A DNA stretch of 63,161 bases from Paraburkholderia heleia NBRC 101817 (GCF_000739775.1 NZ_BBJH01000053.1:1-63161); one strand, 5' to 3'. Positions 27,638-36,339 are shown, numbered from the stretch's first letter. Made by a program: numbers and translations. Notes: generated from the letters alone by a model not told the origin.

Positions 27638-28636
27638 TTACGAGCCAGAATTCTCTGCGTCATCGGGCGAGCGTTGATCCTCATTCCGTATGCGCGACGG
27701 CGTCATGCCGTAGCGGCCCGATATGACGCGGCTGAAATGCGACGGATCGGCGAATCCAGCGCGCCGGCCTATCTCCGCAAGGCTTAGGCGACGGCCGACG
27801 CTCGAGCGAATCATCCGCACAGCTACCGCCGCCCGGCGGTCGATCAGGAGCTTGCCGAACGTCTCGTTGTGTGCCGCGAGCGTCCGGTGCAAACTACGCA
27901 CTGAAATATTGAGTTCCCTGGCGATGTCGGCGGCGCAGACACCCTGCTCAGCGCTGCGCTGGGCGATGCAGTCGCGAATGCGCCGAAGCAGCGAGTCGTC
28001 GCGGCGCTGCGCAACAGCGGCTGGTAGATCGCGCTCAGCGGCGATCAGCGCCAGCAGGGCGCCAATGTGATCGGTCAGGACTGACACGGGCAACGGCGCT
28101 GCCTCGATCACCTCGGGCGAAAGCTCGGCCAGATAGACACCCAGCGCACGCCCCCATCCCGAAGTCGAAGCAATACGGCGCCCAACCAGCGCTTCAGGCG
28201 CCGGTATCCACTGGCGCAGCCAGGCCGGCGAAAATTTGAAATGGGCGACGTCGTAACGACCGGCAATCTCGACCATAAAATCCAGGCGCGAGTCCACAAT
28301 CATCATCTCACCGGGCAGCAGGCGAACGAGTTCACGATGGCGTGTATTCCATGCGGACGACAGATTGACTATCAAATGCCACGAGTGCTCGAGAGCGCGG
28401 TCGGCGTGGAACGGGTCCCGGCGAACACTGTGCGAAGACCCGCTTTGCCGGATCACGGAGACGGGGCCTACTGATGCCGCGGTCATGTGTGATTCGAATG
28501 TGCGCGGGTCTCCGGCAATCAGCCGCATCGGCGTAAGTGCAGTGGATAGTGCGTTCGCATAGTACTCAAATCGCATGGCTGGTTCGACTTCGCTGGTCGA
28601 CCAATGGCAAAGAGAAGTGTTTGTCGTAATTGTCAT
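27638..28636 (-). CDS. AraC family transcriptional regulator (AraC-binding-like domain)
   Basis: A 332-aa regulator starting MTITTNTSLCHWSTSEVE. The N-terminal part is the AraC-binding-like domain (MRFEYYANALSTALTPM). The C-terminal 100 aa hold two HTHs: GVCAADIARELNISVRSLHRTLA and RRLSLAEIGRRAGFADPSHFSRVISGRYGMTPSRIR. This layout is that of OruR/FeaR-type activators. No divergent target gene is visible, because the region to the right is degenerate. Confidence 0.9.
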   Translation of the reverse strand: MTITTNTSLCHWSTSEVEPAMRFEYYANALSTALTPMRLIAGDPRTFESHMTAASVGPVSVIRQSGSSHSVRRDPFHADRALEHSWHLIVNLSSAWNTRHRELVRLLPGEMMIVDSRLDFMVEIAGRYDVAHFKFSPAWLRQWIPAPEALVGRRIASTSGWGRALGVYLAELSPEVIEAAPLPVSVLTDHIGALLALIAAERDLPAAVAQRRDDSLLRRIRDCIAQRSAEQGVCAADIARELNISVRSLHRTLAAHNETFGKLLIDRRAAVAVRMIRSSVGRRLSLAEIGRRAGFADPSHFSRVISGRYGMTPSRIRNEDQRSPDDAENSGS

Positions 28637-28649
28637 CTCAGACCCCAAG

Positions 28650-29158
28650 GCTACTCACGCTACACGAATATCATGCGGAATCGAGTATAGAGCGTCTTCG
28701 CACTTCGATGGGACATGTGCGCATCATTTGTCGGACAATATCTGCCACCCCCGTGGCACGTTCAGTCAACCGTTGCCCGTCTAAATGGCACCCAGCGACC
28801 AGAAATGCCGCTGGCCAGCCGATACGATGAACTCGCATCACTGCTTTTCCGCTATCAAGTCACGAACGCACCTGCGAGCTGGATGGTGTCGCGCCCGTTC
28901 GCTGTGTCCGACTCATTCGACGGGCTGCAGCCGAACTTCTGCGTGGACTTCTGCCGACCATATCATCGTTGCTTCCGACCATGGCAGGCAACTACTTCAT
29001 GGTCGCGATAGGCCGACTTTACCAACGTCAGACAGCAGGGTTCGCACCAATCTTAAGTTATGCCAGGTTATCGCCAGAGACCCGAGGATCGAACTGCAGG
29101 ACACGTCGAACACCCCGGGGCTTCGAGCTAACTCACCGCCAGTTGCCTGAGACCAGTC
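28650..29158. other. Gap without recognisable genes
   Basis: About 500 nt between the AraC regulator and the DUF3331 gene. Several short frames overlap here, but none has a family pattern, a convincing start or consistent codon use. It looks like degraded accessory DNA at the left edge of the mosaic island. Confidence 0.5.
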
Positions 29159-29563
29159 ATGAATGAACGGTTACCTGCCGATGCCTGGGGTTACGCGCTT
29201 GCCCTTTTGGCGCAAATGTTGGAAGTCTCCGGGGGTTGCCAAGGCGCACGGCGTGCGGCCGCAGGACATCGGCCGATGGCTCAGGCTCCGACAAAGACCG
29301 CACCAGCGACCAGCAATATAACCGTTGTAGGACGCCACTCGGACGTCCTGATCGCGGTCTGCCTGAAGGATCCCACCGCAGGTTGTTACGGAGAGCAGCC
29401 CTGGCGCTTGACGCGGGCCCGAGGGCGCGGCGTGTGCGCTTTAACAAGCGCACCAATCAGACGTGGGGATCTGGTCTACCGACCTTCCGTACGTGGTCAC
29501 GTTCCCGTAAACGCAGCGTGGATGTTGCTCGCATCTGCGATCCCATGCGTCGCAGATGATTGA
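29159..29563 (+). CDS. DUF3331 domain-containing protein
   Basis: A 134-aa protein. The second half carries the conserved DUF3331 order: HSDVLIAVCLKDPTAGCYGEQPW, then CALTSAPIRRGDLVYRPSVRG and PVNAAWMLLASAIP. The family is essentially confined to Burkholderia-like bacteria and has no known role. The retained Cys and the RRGD-like stretch resemble a small metal-binding or treble-clef-like module, which is a guess. It lies just left of an IS3 relic. Confidence 0.7.
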   Translation: MNERLPADAWGYALALLAQMLEVSGGCQGARRAAAGHRPMAQAPTKTAPATSNITVVGRHSDVLIAVCLKDPTAGCYGEQPWRLTRARGRGVCALTSAPIRRGDLVYRPSVRGHVPVNAAWMLLASAIPCVADD

Positions 29564-29639
29564 AAGGCAGCAGGCGCCGCAAAGCTCGTTGAAACGCACC
29601 GGATTTTGTGGAGGCTCCAACCCTTGAGACAATGGAGCC

Positions 29640-29930
29640 ATGAACAAGAAGGCAATCAAGTTTTCCCCGGAGGTTCGCGAGCGTGCAGTACGTCTGGTGC
29701 GCGAGCAGCGTAGGAACATCCATCTATGTGGGCAGCGGTCGAATCGATTGCACCGATGATCGACTGCACGCCGCAGACGCTACATGATTGGGTCAAGCGC
29801 GACCAGGTTGACCACGGTGAGCGCGATGGCGTGACCACAGACGAGCGCGCGCGCCTCAAGGCCCTGGAGTGCGAGGTTAAGACGGCACTGCTAGCCGAGG
29901 GTTTGCTTGATGGCCGCGGCGATTGTTGAT
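29640..29930 (+). pseudogene. IS3-family transposase OrfA relic
   Basis: The frame begins MNKKAIKFSPEVRERAVRLV, the hallmark start of IS3-group OrfA, and is broken after about 24 codons. It continues in another frame from about 29727 as MWAAVESIAPMIDCTPQTL and HDWVKRDQVDHG and then DGVTTDERARLKALECEVK. A deletion of several residues and a frameshift lie between. OrfB is absent, so this is a dead remnant marking an old insertion point. Confidence 0.8.
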
Positions 29931-30064
29931 GATCCACCCGGCCACCTTGAGTGGCCGTTCATGGCCGATTGGGTGAGGGCGACAACGACCGCTTACTGGC
30001 ACTCCGGTTCGCAAAACCTGAATCTGCTGATTGACCGTTATGGAGGAAGTTATCTGACCGGTGT

Positions 30065-30142
30065 GGGTCGCTTTATGCCTTTTGCATGAGAGTCCGTGCC
30101 CGCGGCGATCGCCACGCTTGGTCGTCGGGCGCTAGCCGGCCA
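30065..30142 (+). repeat. 78-bp dispersed repeat, copy 1
   Basis: It starts GGGTCGCTTTATGCC, has the small hairpin ATGC-CTTTT-GCAT and the palindrome GGCGATCGCC, and ends GCTAGCCGGCCA. It differs from copy 2 (34376-34453) at three of 78 positions. It lies in an otherwise gene-free stretch (29931-30608) just before the TAC module. Confidence 0.8.
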
Positions 30143-30608
30143 CAACCAGCCGTTCAGCAAGCTGGAAATCCTGCCGTTGGAGCGGCTGCAATACTCTGGA
30201 ACCTGCCGGAGGACCTATGTGCGGAATTCGGCCATTGCAGACGCCTAGTTACCGACCGTCATTGGGCTGCTGCGCGGTGCTAACCGGCCGTTCGCTCAAG
30301 CCGGTTTCGGAGCGGCGACTCTCAGATCGGCAAATGCGTACTTATGGCCGCATCTTGCCGATCGCCCTTTGCTTGATGCGTGCCGTGCCACGAGGGGCGG
30401 CGTGCGACTGTTTCAGTCGTATGCTGCGAAAGCGCGTCAGTGACCGCTGCGTCGACTAGCATTGTGGGATCGACCCCTAGTTTGATGTAGGATTTCGTTA
30501 CAAGGCGGCGCCACGCGTCAGTATTGGCACCAAGCCACGTTCGACAGCCAACAGATGTCGCGTTCCGGGTTGAAATTTGATGCCCAACCCACACATCGGC
30601 GTTGCGTA

Positions 30609-30627
30609 AAGTTAATTTATAAGTTAA
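30609..30627 (+). promoter_or_regulatory. Direct repeat upstream of the TAC operon, candidate operator
   Basis: AAGTTAA occurs twice, 12 bp apart centre to centre (30609-30615 and 30621-30627), in an AT-rich stretch ending about 10 bp before the toxin start. One helical turn spacing suits cooperative binding by an Xre-type antitoxin. A GGGG Shine-Dalgarno follows at 30632-30635. Confidence 0.4.
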
Positions 30628-30637
30628 GTTCGGGGCT

Positions 30638-31159
30638 ATGATTCGAGCACGCAAACTGACCCTTAAAGAGCTGATTGGCTTGATCGGGGACCCGGCTATC
30701 AATCTGCCAGGTCTCCAGCCGATGGGGGTGAAGCAGCGTTGGGATGTCGCACTTATTTGTGGTGCGGGTGATTACACGGCCAGTCGTTTCGCGAAAACGG
30801 TCAAGGATTTTGTCGACTCGGCGGAAAAGAAGTCTAATTACTTGGTGATGGGGCGTGCTTTATTTCACGCCATTCAGGTCGATAATTATCAGAAAGCCTT
30901 GAAGGATGATACACCCGTAAGTGTTAAGGTTGCGCACGATTTCAAGTTTCAATCAAAAACTGTAAATCTTTGGGAAATTAAATATCAGAATAAAGACAGG
31001 ATTTACTTCTTTCCTGTTAGCGCTGGCGACGTTAAGATAATTTTTCTGTTAATGGCGTATCATAAAAAAGATCAAAACACGCCAAATGAGGTAAAGACGC
31101 CATGTACACGAGAGATCAAAGAGTTGATCACTGGCATGGCGGAGATTAAGTTTATTTAA
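30638..31159 (+). CDS. Putative HigB/RelE-like toxin of a TAC module
   Basis: A 173-aa protein, first of three tightly spaced genes. Residues 110-127 (NLWEIKYQNKDRIYFFPV) and 135-152 (IFLLMAYHKKDQNTPNEV) resemble the core strands and the basic KKxQxTP block of HigB/Gp49-like mRNA interferases. The N-terminal 100 aa are longer than in typical HigB. If real, the toxin would cleave mRNA on the ribosome. AT-rich compared with the flanks, indicating transfer. The family assignment rests on motif resemblance and gene order. Confidence 0.65.
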   Translation: MIRARKLTLKELIGLIGDPAINLPGLQPMGVKQRWDVALICGAGDYTASRFAKTVKDFVDSAEKKSNYLVMGRALFHAIQVDNYQKALKDDTPVSVKVAHDFKFQSKTVNLWEIKYQNKDRIYFFPVSAGDVKIIFLLMAYHKKDQNTPNEVKTPCTREIKELITGMAEIKFI

Positions 31160-31171
31160 GAGGTGAGCGAA

Positions 31172-31657
31172 ATGGCGAAGAGCAATGCGGAATTTGCTGC
31201 GGAAATTAAGGAAAAGGCCGCGACCTGGGGTGCTGTACGTAGACTCGATCCCATGCTTCAACTGAAAACCGCCATGCGAAATAAGAATTTGAAGAATGTT
31301 GATATTGCGGAGCGGCTTTGCGTGTCCGAGGCCAATATTTCTCGAATTTTGAAGGGGCGGGGCAATGTGACTCTTGACACGCTTTATATGCTTGCTGATG
31401 CCGTCGAAACGGAGCTTTTCATTTCCATTGGAGATGCCAATACTGTCGTTGCGGGTGATGGCGGAGAAACGCATGGGGGCGACGGAGAGTTGTTGACGGT
31501 TGGTGCTGAAGGAAGCGGAGGCACTGACGGGATCGAGTTTTTCCAATCTCCCGACAACGTGATTAGACTGGTACCACGATGGAAGCAGGCTGAGCGTCAT
31601 CGCGTACACCAAGAAATGGGTGATACGGAGAATGAAGCCCGTGTTGCCTTTGGTTGA
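31172..31657 (+). CDS. Xre/HigA-like antitoxin with C-terminal extension
   Basis: A 161-aa protein. ATG 31172 is chosen because AGAGGTGAG precedes it; GTG 31163 is an in-frame alternative. Residues 29-85 form an HTH_XRE domain (LKTAMRNKNLKNVDIAERL, then SEANISRILKGRGNVTLDTL). Beyond residue 90 comes a Gly/Asp-rich linker and a hydrophobic tail (IEFFQSPDNVIRLVPRWKQ). In TAC systems such a tail is the chaperone addiction domain that makes the antitoxin unstable without its SecB-like partner. It should repress its own operon. Confidence 0.8.
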   Translation: MAKSNAEFAAEIKEKAATWGAVRRLDPMLQLKTAMRNKNLKNVDIAERLCVSEANISRILKGRGNVTLDTLYMLADAVETELFISIGDANTVVAGDGGETHGGDGELLTVGAEGSGGTDGIEFFQSPDNVIRLVPRWKQAERHRVHQEMGDTENEARVAFG

Positions 31658-31673
31658 TCAAGACGAGTTTAAT

Positions 31674-32282
31674 ATGAAACCCGCTTCGCTTTCACTTGAT
31701 CGGCTTGAATTCACGAAAATTCATGTCGTGGCCAATCCAAAATTCGATCCCAGTTCGGAAGAGGCGAACTGTGCTTATCCACAATTGAATTTCAATTTCT
31801 CTGGAGTTAACTTTGTTCGTCGGACCCGGGTCAATTTTCCCGACGATGAGGCAGCGGATCCGCGTCACTTCCAAGTCGTTTTTTCTATGACTGCTTTGGA
31901 AAAGGATCAAGAGAAGAAGACTCTCCCATACGAGTTCGATGTAGAAGTTATCGCCTATCTGACATATTTGGGCAGCGAAATGCATGGTGTTGATCGATTC
32001 AAGGCCGTGCGTTATTCCGCTTATCCAATGTTGTATGGTGCGATTCGGGAGATGCTCTCGACGACCAGTGCACGGAGCTCACATGGCATGTTGCAGCTTC
32101 CGAGCGCTGATTTCCGAAAGTCGGCGTTGTCCGACGCCGAGAAAGATGAAGAGCGACGTTTGGCGCTGCTGGGACCTAACGCGACGACGCCAGTTCAGGT
32201 AACAGATTCGGTTTCATCTGAAAAGAAAGTTGCAGTCAAGAAGCCGAGAAAAAAGCTGAGCGGGGACAAAAGTGGTAGTTGA
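31674..32282 (+). CDS. SecB-like chaperone of a TAC module
   Basis: A 202-aa protein from ATG 31674; ATG 31632 or GTG 31620 would overlap the antitoxin. The order of blocks matches SecB folds: LSLDRLEFTKIHVVANP (first strand), FDVEVIAYLTYLG (central strand), then the alpha-helical YPMLYGAIREMLSTTSARSS and GMLQLPSADF, equivalent to SecB's YAREcI...FPPLxLxPVNF. A lysine-rich tail (KKVAVKKPRKKLSGDK) is unusual. It would bind the antitoxin tail and protect it. Confidence 0.75.
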   Translation: MKPASLSLDRLEFTKIHVVANPKFDPSSEEANCAYPQLNFNFSGVNFVRRTRVNFPDDEAADPRHFQVVFSMTALEKDQEKKTLPYEFDVEVIAYLTYLGSEMHGVDRFKAVRYSAYPMLYGAIREMLSTTSARSSHGMLQLPSADFRKSALSDAEKDEERRLALLGPNATTPVQVTDSVSSEKKVAVKKPRKKLSGDKSGS

Positions 32283-32365
32283 TCGCGAGGTTGTCATTGT
32301 CGTCATCGCACCTGAGTCCGAAGAAGTACAGGTATAGTGAGTCTTCACGACGATACTTGACGGCC

Positions 32366-32893
32366 ATGATAACAATCGCCCCGCACGCCTTTAATTCGAA
32401 CGAGGTGTGGACCTTGGGAATAGCGGCATACGCCGCTCTCGTTTCCACCTTCTTGCTCGGATGGGACGCGTATAAATGGCTCAGATCCGGCCCGAGGATC
32501 GATCTGTCAGTTTCAACCGGAATGAAGATGGTTGGCGGAGAAGCCGAAGACCCGCGGAGCTATGTGACGGTCACCGCGCTCAATGTGGGCGATCGGCCGA
32601 CAACCATAACGAACCTTGGTGGAATGTATTTCGAATCCTGGTGGTATGCCTTTCGACGCCGAAAGCCTAAACAGGCGTTCATTATCACTGATCCGGCGCC
32701 GGCACAGCGAATCCCCTATCGGTTCGACGTGGGGTCTCAATGGATAGGCATCGCTGAACAGACCGATGAGATCATGCAAATGGCCCGCGACGGCTACTTG
32801 TTCATGATCCTGTACACGGCAACCGGTGGTCGCGGCAAATGGGTGCGAGTTAAGGTGCTGAAAGTGGCTAAGAAACGCGAGCAACACGCATAG
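32366..32893 (+). CDS. Hypothetical membrane protein
   Basis: A 175-aa protein (start MITIAPHAFNSNEVW) with one N-terminal helix (LGIAAYAALVSTFLLGWDAY, about residues 17-36) and a soluble beta-rich remainder (YVTVTALNVGDRPTTITNLGGMYFE). Similar small proteins of unknown function occur in many proteobacterial accessory regions. It follows the SecB-like gene by 83 nt on the same strand and converges on the nuclease gene. Whether it belongs to the TAC operon is open. Confidence 0.65.
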   Translation: MITIAPHAFNSNEVWTLGIAAYAALVSTFLLGWDAYKWLRSGPRIDLSVSTGMKMVGGEAEDPRSYVTVTALNVGDRPTTITNLGGMYFESWWYAFRRRKPKQAFIITDPAPAQRIPYRFDVGSQWIGIAEQTDEIMQMARDGYLFMILYTATGGRGKWVRVKVLKVAKKREQHA

Positions 32894-32925
32894 GAAACCC
32901 AGAAAGCTAAGCCGAGGCTCGGGGT

Positions 32926-34215
32926 TCAGGTGCTCTTGGCACCAAAAATGTTGGCGAAGTCGCTGTGCCAGAAGGAGCTTTCCTCTTTAGAGAAGCTGTA
33001 GACCGAGCCCCCAGTATCAAGCGCCCCGTCGCTCTGCGGCGTGAGCGTGCCTCGGCTGACGAACCCTATACCTACGATGTGATCGCGCGATTCGCCAGAA
33101 AGAAATTGACTAACGCCGATGCGCAATGCCGTCGGCTTCTGTGGGTTCTCAAAGTCATCCTCGGCAACACTCCGCAGCTGATCGGCCTCCATCCCATCGA
33201 AACCAAGGACAAGAAGACCCGGCCGCGTTTTGGTCAATTGCCTTTTCGCGGCATCAGCGGCGGTATCGAACGCCGCTGCAAGTACGCTATCGTCTTGAGC
33301 ACTCTGCGGAACAAATACAATCGCGCCACCGTTCGGTCGGCCAATAATCATCGCGTTTCGATTTCGTGTGCCTGTCACTTTCTCAATCACGGCACGTACG
33401 GCGGGAGAGTTTGGAATCATCGGTATGTCTTTCAACAAGGCGATGTCGAAATCGGCGACGCGTACACTCGAGCCGTCGTCGAATACTTTGCTTTCATTCG
33501 ACAGCACTTGAGCGCGCACGCGGTCAGCCAACTCTTCCAGCTCTTTATGCGACTTCGGTAGACGATCAGGTACAGTGATTATGACCGCAACGCCCGCTTT
33601 GATGTTCTTGACGAGGGGCTCAAGCCTACGTTTGATCAGTTGCTGGAAAGCCAGCAGTTCTTCCTGATGGAATTTCCGGCCTTTGTCGTCAGATACCGAC
33701 TTGCATTCGACTTCTAGTCCATTCGGACCAACGTCCTCGATGAAAAGATCGTAGGTAGAACCCGCAATTGGAGACCCCGCCGTCTGGTGCTCCGGCCACA
33801 AAACTTGGTTTCCGCGACGGACAAAATGTGTGGCGGTGGCGATTTCCAGTAGCATGCCGCGCATATTGTCAGAGTTTTTGAGCGCACCCCGAATCCTCCC
33901 GGCGAACTCGTTGCGGTGTTTCGTCTGCAAGCTTTCTAGTATGGACAGCGTTTGGCCGGCAAAACCACAGGCATGATGAAGCTGCGCGAGCTCGGTCACG
34001 GGCAATTTGCCGTACTTGGTCATCAGCTCACTGCACTTGGCAAGCTGAAATGCAATTGCGTACTCGCGCTCGTAGTGCTCACGGAGAAATGCGTTGCTCC
34101 GCGAATGCTTTTTTTTATTGTGGACTACCTTGTTCCAACTAGCGTCCCCGACGATTTCAGAAAGCCCCCTGAAGATCCTAGGCATGTCATCGACTCGAAC
34201 TTGAAATTCAAGCAT
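32926..34215 (-). CDS. Putative PD-(D/E)XK nuclease-like protein
   Basis: A 429-aa protein with no named family I can assign. The N-terminal third is helical. Residues 124-172 show a restriction-endonuclease-like pattern: E124 in MLLEIATATHFVRRG, D156 in STYDLFIED, and E170-C171-K172 in LEVECKSVSDD. That order of acid, acid and ExK on successive strands is the PD-(D/E)XK signature. A defence or repair nuclease is a reasonable inference. It converges on the small membrane protein, and repeat copy 2 lies about 160 nt beyond its start. Confidence 0.6.
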   Translation of the reverse strand: MLEFQVRVDDMPRIFRGLSEIVGDASWNKVVHNKKKHSRSNAFLREHYEREYAIAFQLAKCSELMTKYGKLPVTELAQLHHACGFAGQTLSILESLQTKHRNEFAGRIRGALKNSDNMRGMLLEIATATHFVRRGNQVLWPEHQTAGSPIAGSTYDLFIEDVGPNGLEVECKSVSDDKGRKFHQEELLAFQQLIKRRLEPLVKNIKAGVAVIITVPDRLPKSHKELEELADRVRAQVLSNESKVFDDGSSVRVADFDIALLKDIPMIPNSPAVRAVIEKVTGTRNRNAMIIGRPNGGAIVFVPQSAQDDSVLAAAFDTAADAAKRQLTKTRPGLLVLGFDGMEADQLRSVAEDDFENPQKPTALRIGVSQFLSGESRDHIVGIGFVSRGTLTPQSDGALDTGGSVYSFSKEESSFWHSDFANIFGAKST

Positions 34216-34375
34216 TTCGGAAGCCCCAACTCAGCATGCGGGAGATTGCCAGTGTAGCGGATCGCTGCGATCACCCGAGGCGACGCCATCCGCTCCTCTG
34301 TCGGACCACCGTATCGAATGGCGGCTGCATTTCCGAAAAGAGCCACTGGCCAACATTGGGTGCAACGGCCGTTGA

Positions 34376-34453
34376 GGGTCGTTTTATGCCTTTTGCATGA
34401 GAGTCCGTGCCCGCGGCGATCGCCACGCGTGGTCGTCTGGCGCTAGCCGGCCA
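34376..34453 (+). repeat. 78-bp dispersed repeat, copy 2
   Basis: GGGTCGTTTTATGCC to GCTAGCCGGCCA, 75 of 78 positions identical to copy 1. It separates the nuclease gene from the GNAT relic and the HEPN-motif gene. Confidence 0.8.
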
Positions 34454-34639
34454 ATATGAGTCTTTTGCGCGATCGCTCAAGTAGCCTGTCCAGTGACCGC
34501 TTCACCGGCAAGACCTGCCCGCCATGCTGTCCCGAACGTATTCACTCCTTCATTCAATACGCGTGCGCCGCAATCACCCTGGCCACGGTCCCCAGCGATC
34601 GCTTGCGCTCCACCGCGCCGCACGGAGTGAAATTGCGTC

Positions 34640-34772
34640 GTTCGCTGTTATCATCGACGCGAAAGATGAGGGCGCTCGTCGCTTTTATGAGTGGGAGAGT
34701 CTCCTCGCATTGCCCGATCAGCCCATAAAGCTATTTCGGCCGATAACTGACATCCGGCGGCTCTTCTTGTGA
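34640..34772 (+). pseudogene. GNAT acetyltransferase, C-terminal relic
   Basis: The frame reads ASFAVIIDAKDEGARRFYEW, then LALPDQPIKLFRPITDIRRL, the end of a TacT-like GNAT (AKDxxAxxFYxxxGF...LPL). The acetyl-CoA binding part and start are missing, and one helix is shortened (FYEWESL for FYEHFGF). Its stop overlaps the ATG of the next gene as TGATG. Such GNATs are usually toxins paired with DUF1778 antitoxins; the antitoxin is not present. Confidence 0.65.
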
Positions 34773-36202
34773 TGCGCGACCTGACCGAGGAATGCCTTCG
34801 AATCCTGAACAAGGGCTTTTTCGAGATCACCGATCCCGGCCCACTCCATCAGCCAATTCGTAGCTTTTCGATCCGCCGGGACGAAAAGCTGAACCTTATC
34901 TTGGAGACTGAGGCCGCCCCCAATGCGACGTCGGCGGCGATCAATCTGCCGCCAGGCACGGTTCGTTTGACGAACGAGCGGGCGCTCCTCCGGAGCGTGG
35001 GTGGTCTCGAAGGGGAATTCTTTGGGCTGATGCCCTACAGTCAGAATCGCCAGACCCTCGGTGTGACCGAGCAGCCGCTCAAGGAGCTGGCTCAGGTCCA
35101 TGTCGCCAAGACAAACAACCCGTCCGGGGCGCCCGCGGCATATGTCATCGACTGGCTCGAAAACCTGCCCACGAGCCCATACGTTTGGCCAGCGGCTTCC
35201 GACGTGGTTACCAGAACCATCACCACTCGAAGAATTTCTCTGAACGACGGCATCACTATCGCGAGCGATACCGACCGTTCCAGCACCTCGTGGAACTCCG
35301 CCAAGGTGACGGTGGATGGCGCGACCTTCTACGTTTGCGCGCTCGACAGAGAAGACCGCCCCGGCGCCATCAAGCCGGGGTGCATCGTCTACGATGGCGC
35401 CCCAGACGACCAGTTTCGAAAGAAGGTCCGAACAGGCCTTTCTTTCGCGATGGGCGTGTACTTGGTCGATCTCGGCACATCCCACTACGATGCCGAATGG
35501 AACGTCGTGTCCACGCTCGCACGGAGCGCCTACAGCCTGCGCCGCCATGCCTTCGACATTGAAACTCTCCAGCTCGCGCCGCTCGGCGACCGCTTCCTGA
35601 ATGAGCTTGGTGCCCCACAACTGTCAAAAGCGATCCAGGCATTTGTGACGGCGTTCGACTCCCTAGATCTTGCGAACCTGCACTGGGCCTTCTGGCATGC
35701 GTGCGCCGCCACTCCGCACATCGCGCCCGCTCACTTCGGCGCGGCGATCGAGGGCTTGCAGAGTGCCTACACCAAAGCCAACCCCGGAAAGGTGCAAGAG
35801 GGCTGGGCCACCCGAGACGAATGGAAGATCCTCAAGACTGCACTCAGCGCCGTCATCGACGGCGGCAACATCTCCCTTGAGGCGAAGATGGCCTTGAAGA
35901 ACAAGCTGCCTACCTTCAATGGCATCGATCAGCGTCAGCGGCTGAAAGACGTGATGGCTGCCTTGAACCTTGAGCTGGGCGATGACGAGGACGCCGCGTG
36001 GCGCCGACGGAACAAAGCCGCCCATGGCACGCCGATCCCACAGGGTCAGGAGGTGGCTGCGATCCGGGACATGAAGCTGCTGAGGGGGCTGTTCCAGCGC
36101 CTACTGCTACGGATGACCAACGCGGCTGATCAGTACATCGACTACGCCTCGCCCAACCACGAATACCGGCCTTTGCGTCAAGCGCCGCCGACCATCGGTT
36201 AA
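34772..36202 (+). CDS. Large protein with C-terminal HEPN-like RX4H motif
   Basis: A 476-aa protein; GTG 34769 is one codon earlier in the same frame. The N-terminal 230 aa are beta-rich and I do not recognise them. The last third is helical and carries AWRRRNKAAHGTPIP, an R-x4-H motif of the kind found in HEPN ribonucleases. The layout (unknown N-terminal domain plus C-terminal HEPN) recalls ApeA/Abi-like antiphage proteins. Low coverage by known families means function remains inferred. It is bounded by repeat copies 2 and 3. Confidence 0.6.
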   Translation: MRDLTEECLRILNKGFFEITDPGPLHQPIRSFSIRRDEKLNLILETEAAPNATSAAINLPPGTVRLTNERALLRSVGGLEGEFFGLMPYSQNRQTLGVTEQPLKELAQVHVAKTNNPSGAPAAYVIDWLENLPTSPYVWPAASDVVTRTITTRRISLNDGITIASDTDRSSTSWNSAKVTVDGATFYVCALDREDRPGAIKPGCIVYDGAPDDQFRKKVRTGLSFAMGVYLVDLGTSHYDAEWNVVSTLARSAYSLRRHAFDIETLQLAPLGDRFLNELGAPQLSKAIQAFVTAFDSLDLANLHWAFWHACAATPHIAPAHFGAAIEGLQSAYTKANPGKVQEGWATRDEWKILKTALSAVIDGGNISLEAKMALKNKLPTFNGIDQRQRLKDVMAALNLELGDDEDAAWRRRNKAAHGTPIPQGQEVAAIRDMKLLRGLFQRLLLRMTNAADQYIDYASPNHEYRPLRQAPPTIG

Positions 36203-36261
36203 GCGTCGGTGAATTCGCTGTCGAAACCGATGTCCGCCACGGGCTGGGTCAGGGCGGCTAA

Positions 36262-36339
36262 GGGTCGCCTTATGCCTTTTGCATGACAGGCTGCGCCTGC
36301 AGCGACCGCCGCGCTTGGTTGTCGGGCGCTTCGCGGCCA
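36262..36339 (+). repeat. 78-bp dispersed repeat, copy 3
   Basis: GGGTCGCCTTATGCC to GCTTCGCGGCCA. More diverged than copies 1 and 2, but the ATGC-CTTTT-GCAT hairpin and overall length are kept. It starts 59 nt after the HEPN-motif gene. The remaining sequence to 36490 shows nothing else. Confidence 0.7.

Noticed and set aside
28785..29150. Open frame of 121 aa upstream of DUF3331
   Set aside because: No family resemblance, Ser/Thr/Arg-rich composition and no Shine-Dalgarno. Treated as non-coding.
30065..30142. 78-bp repeat as a coding end (reads GRFMPFA stop)
   Set aside because: The same few codons end unrelated short frames at several copies. The conservation is of DNA, including non-coding palindromes, not of a protein.
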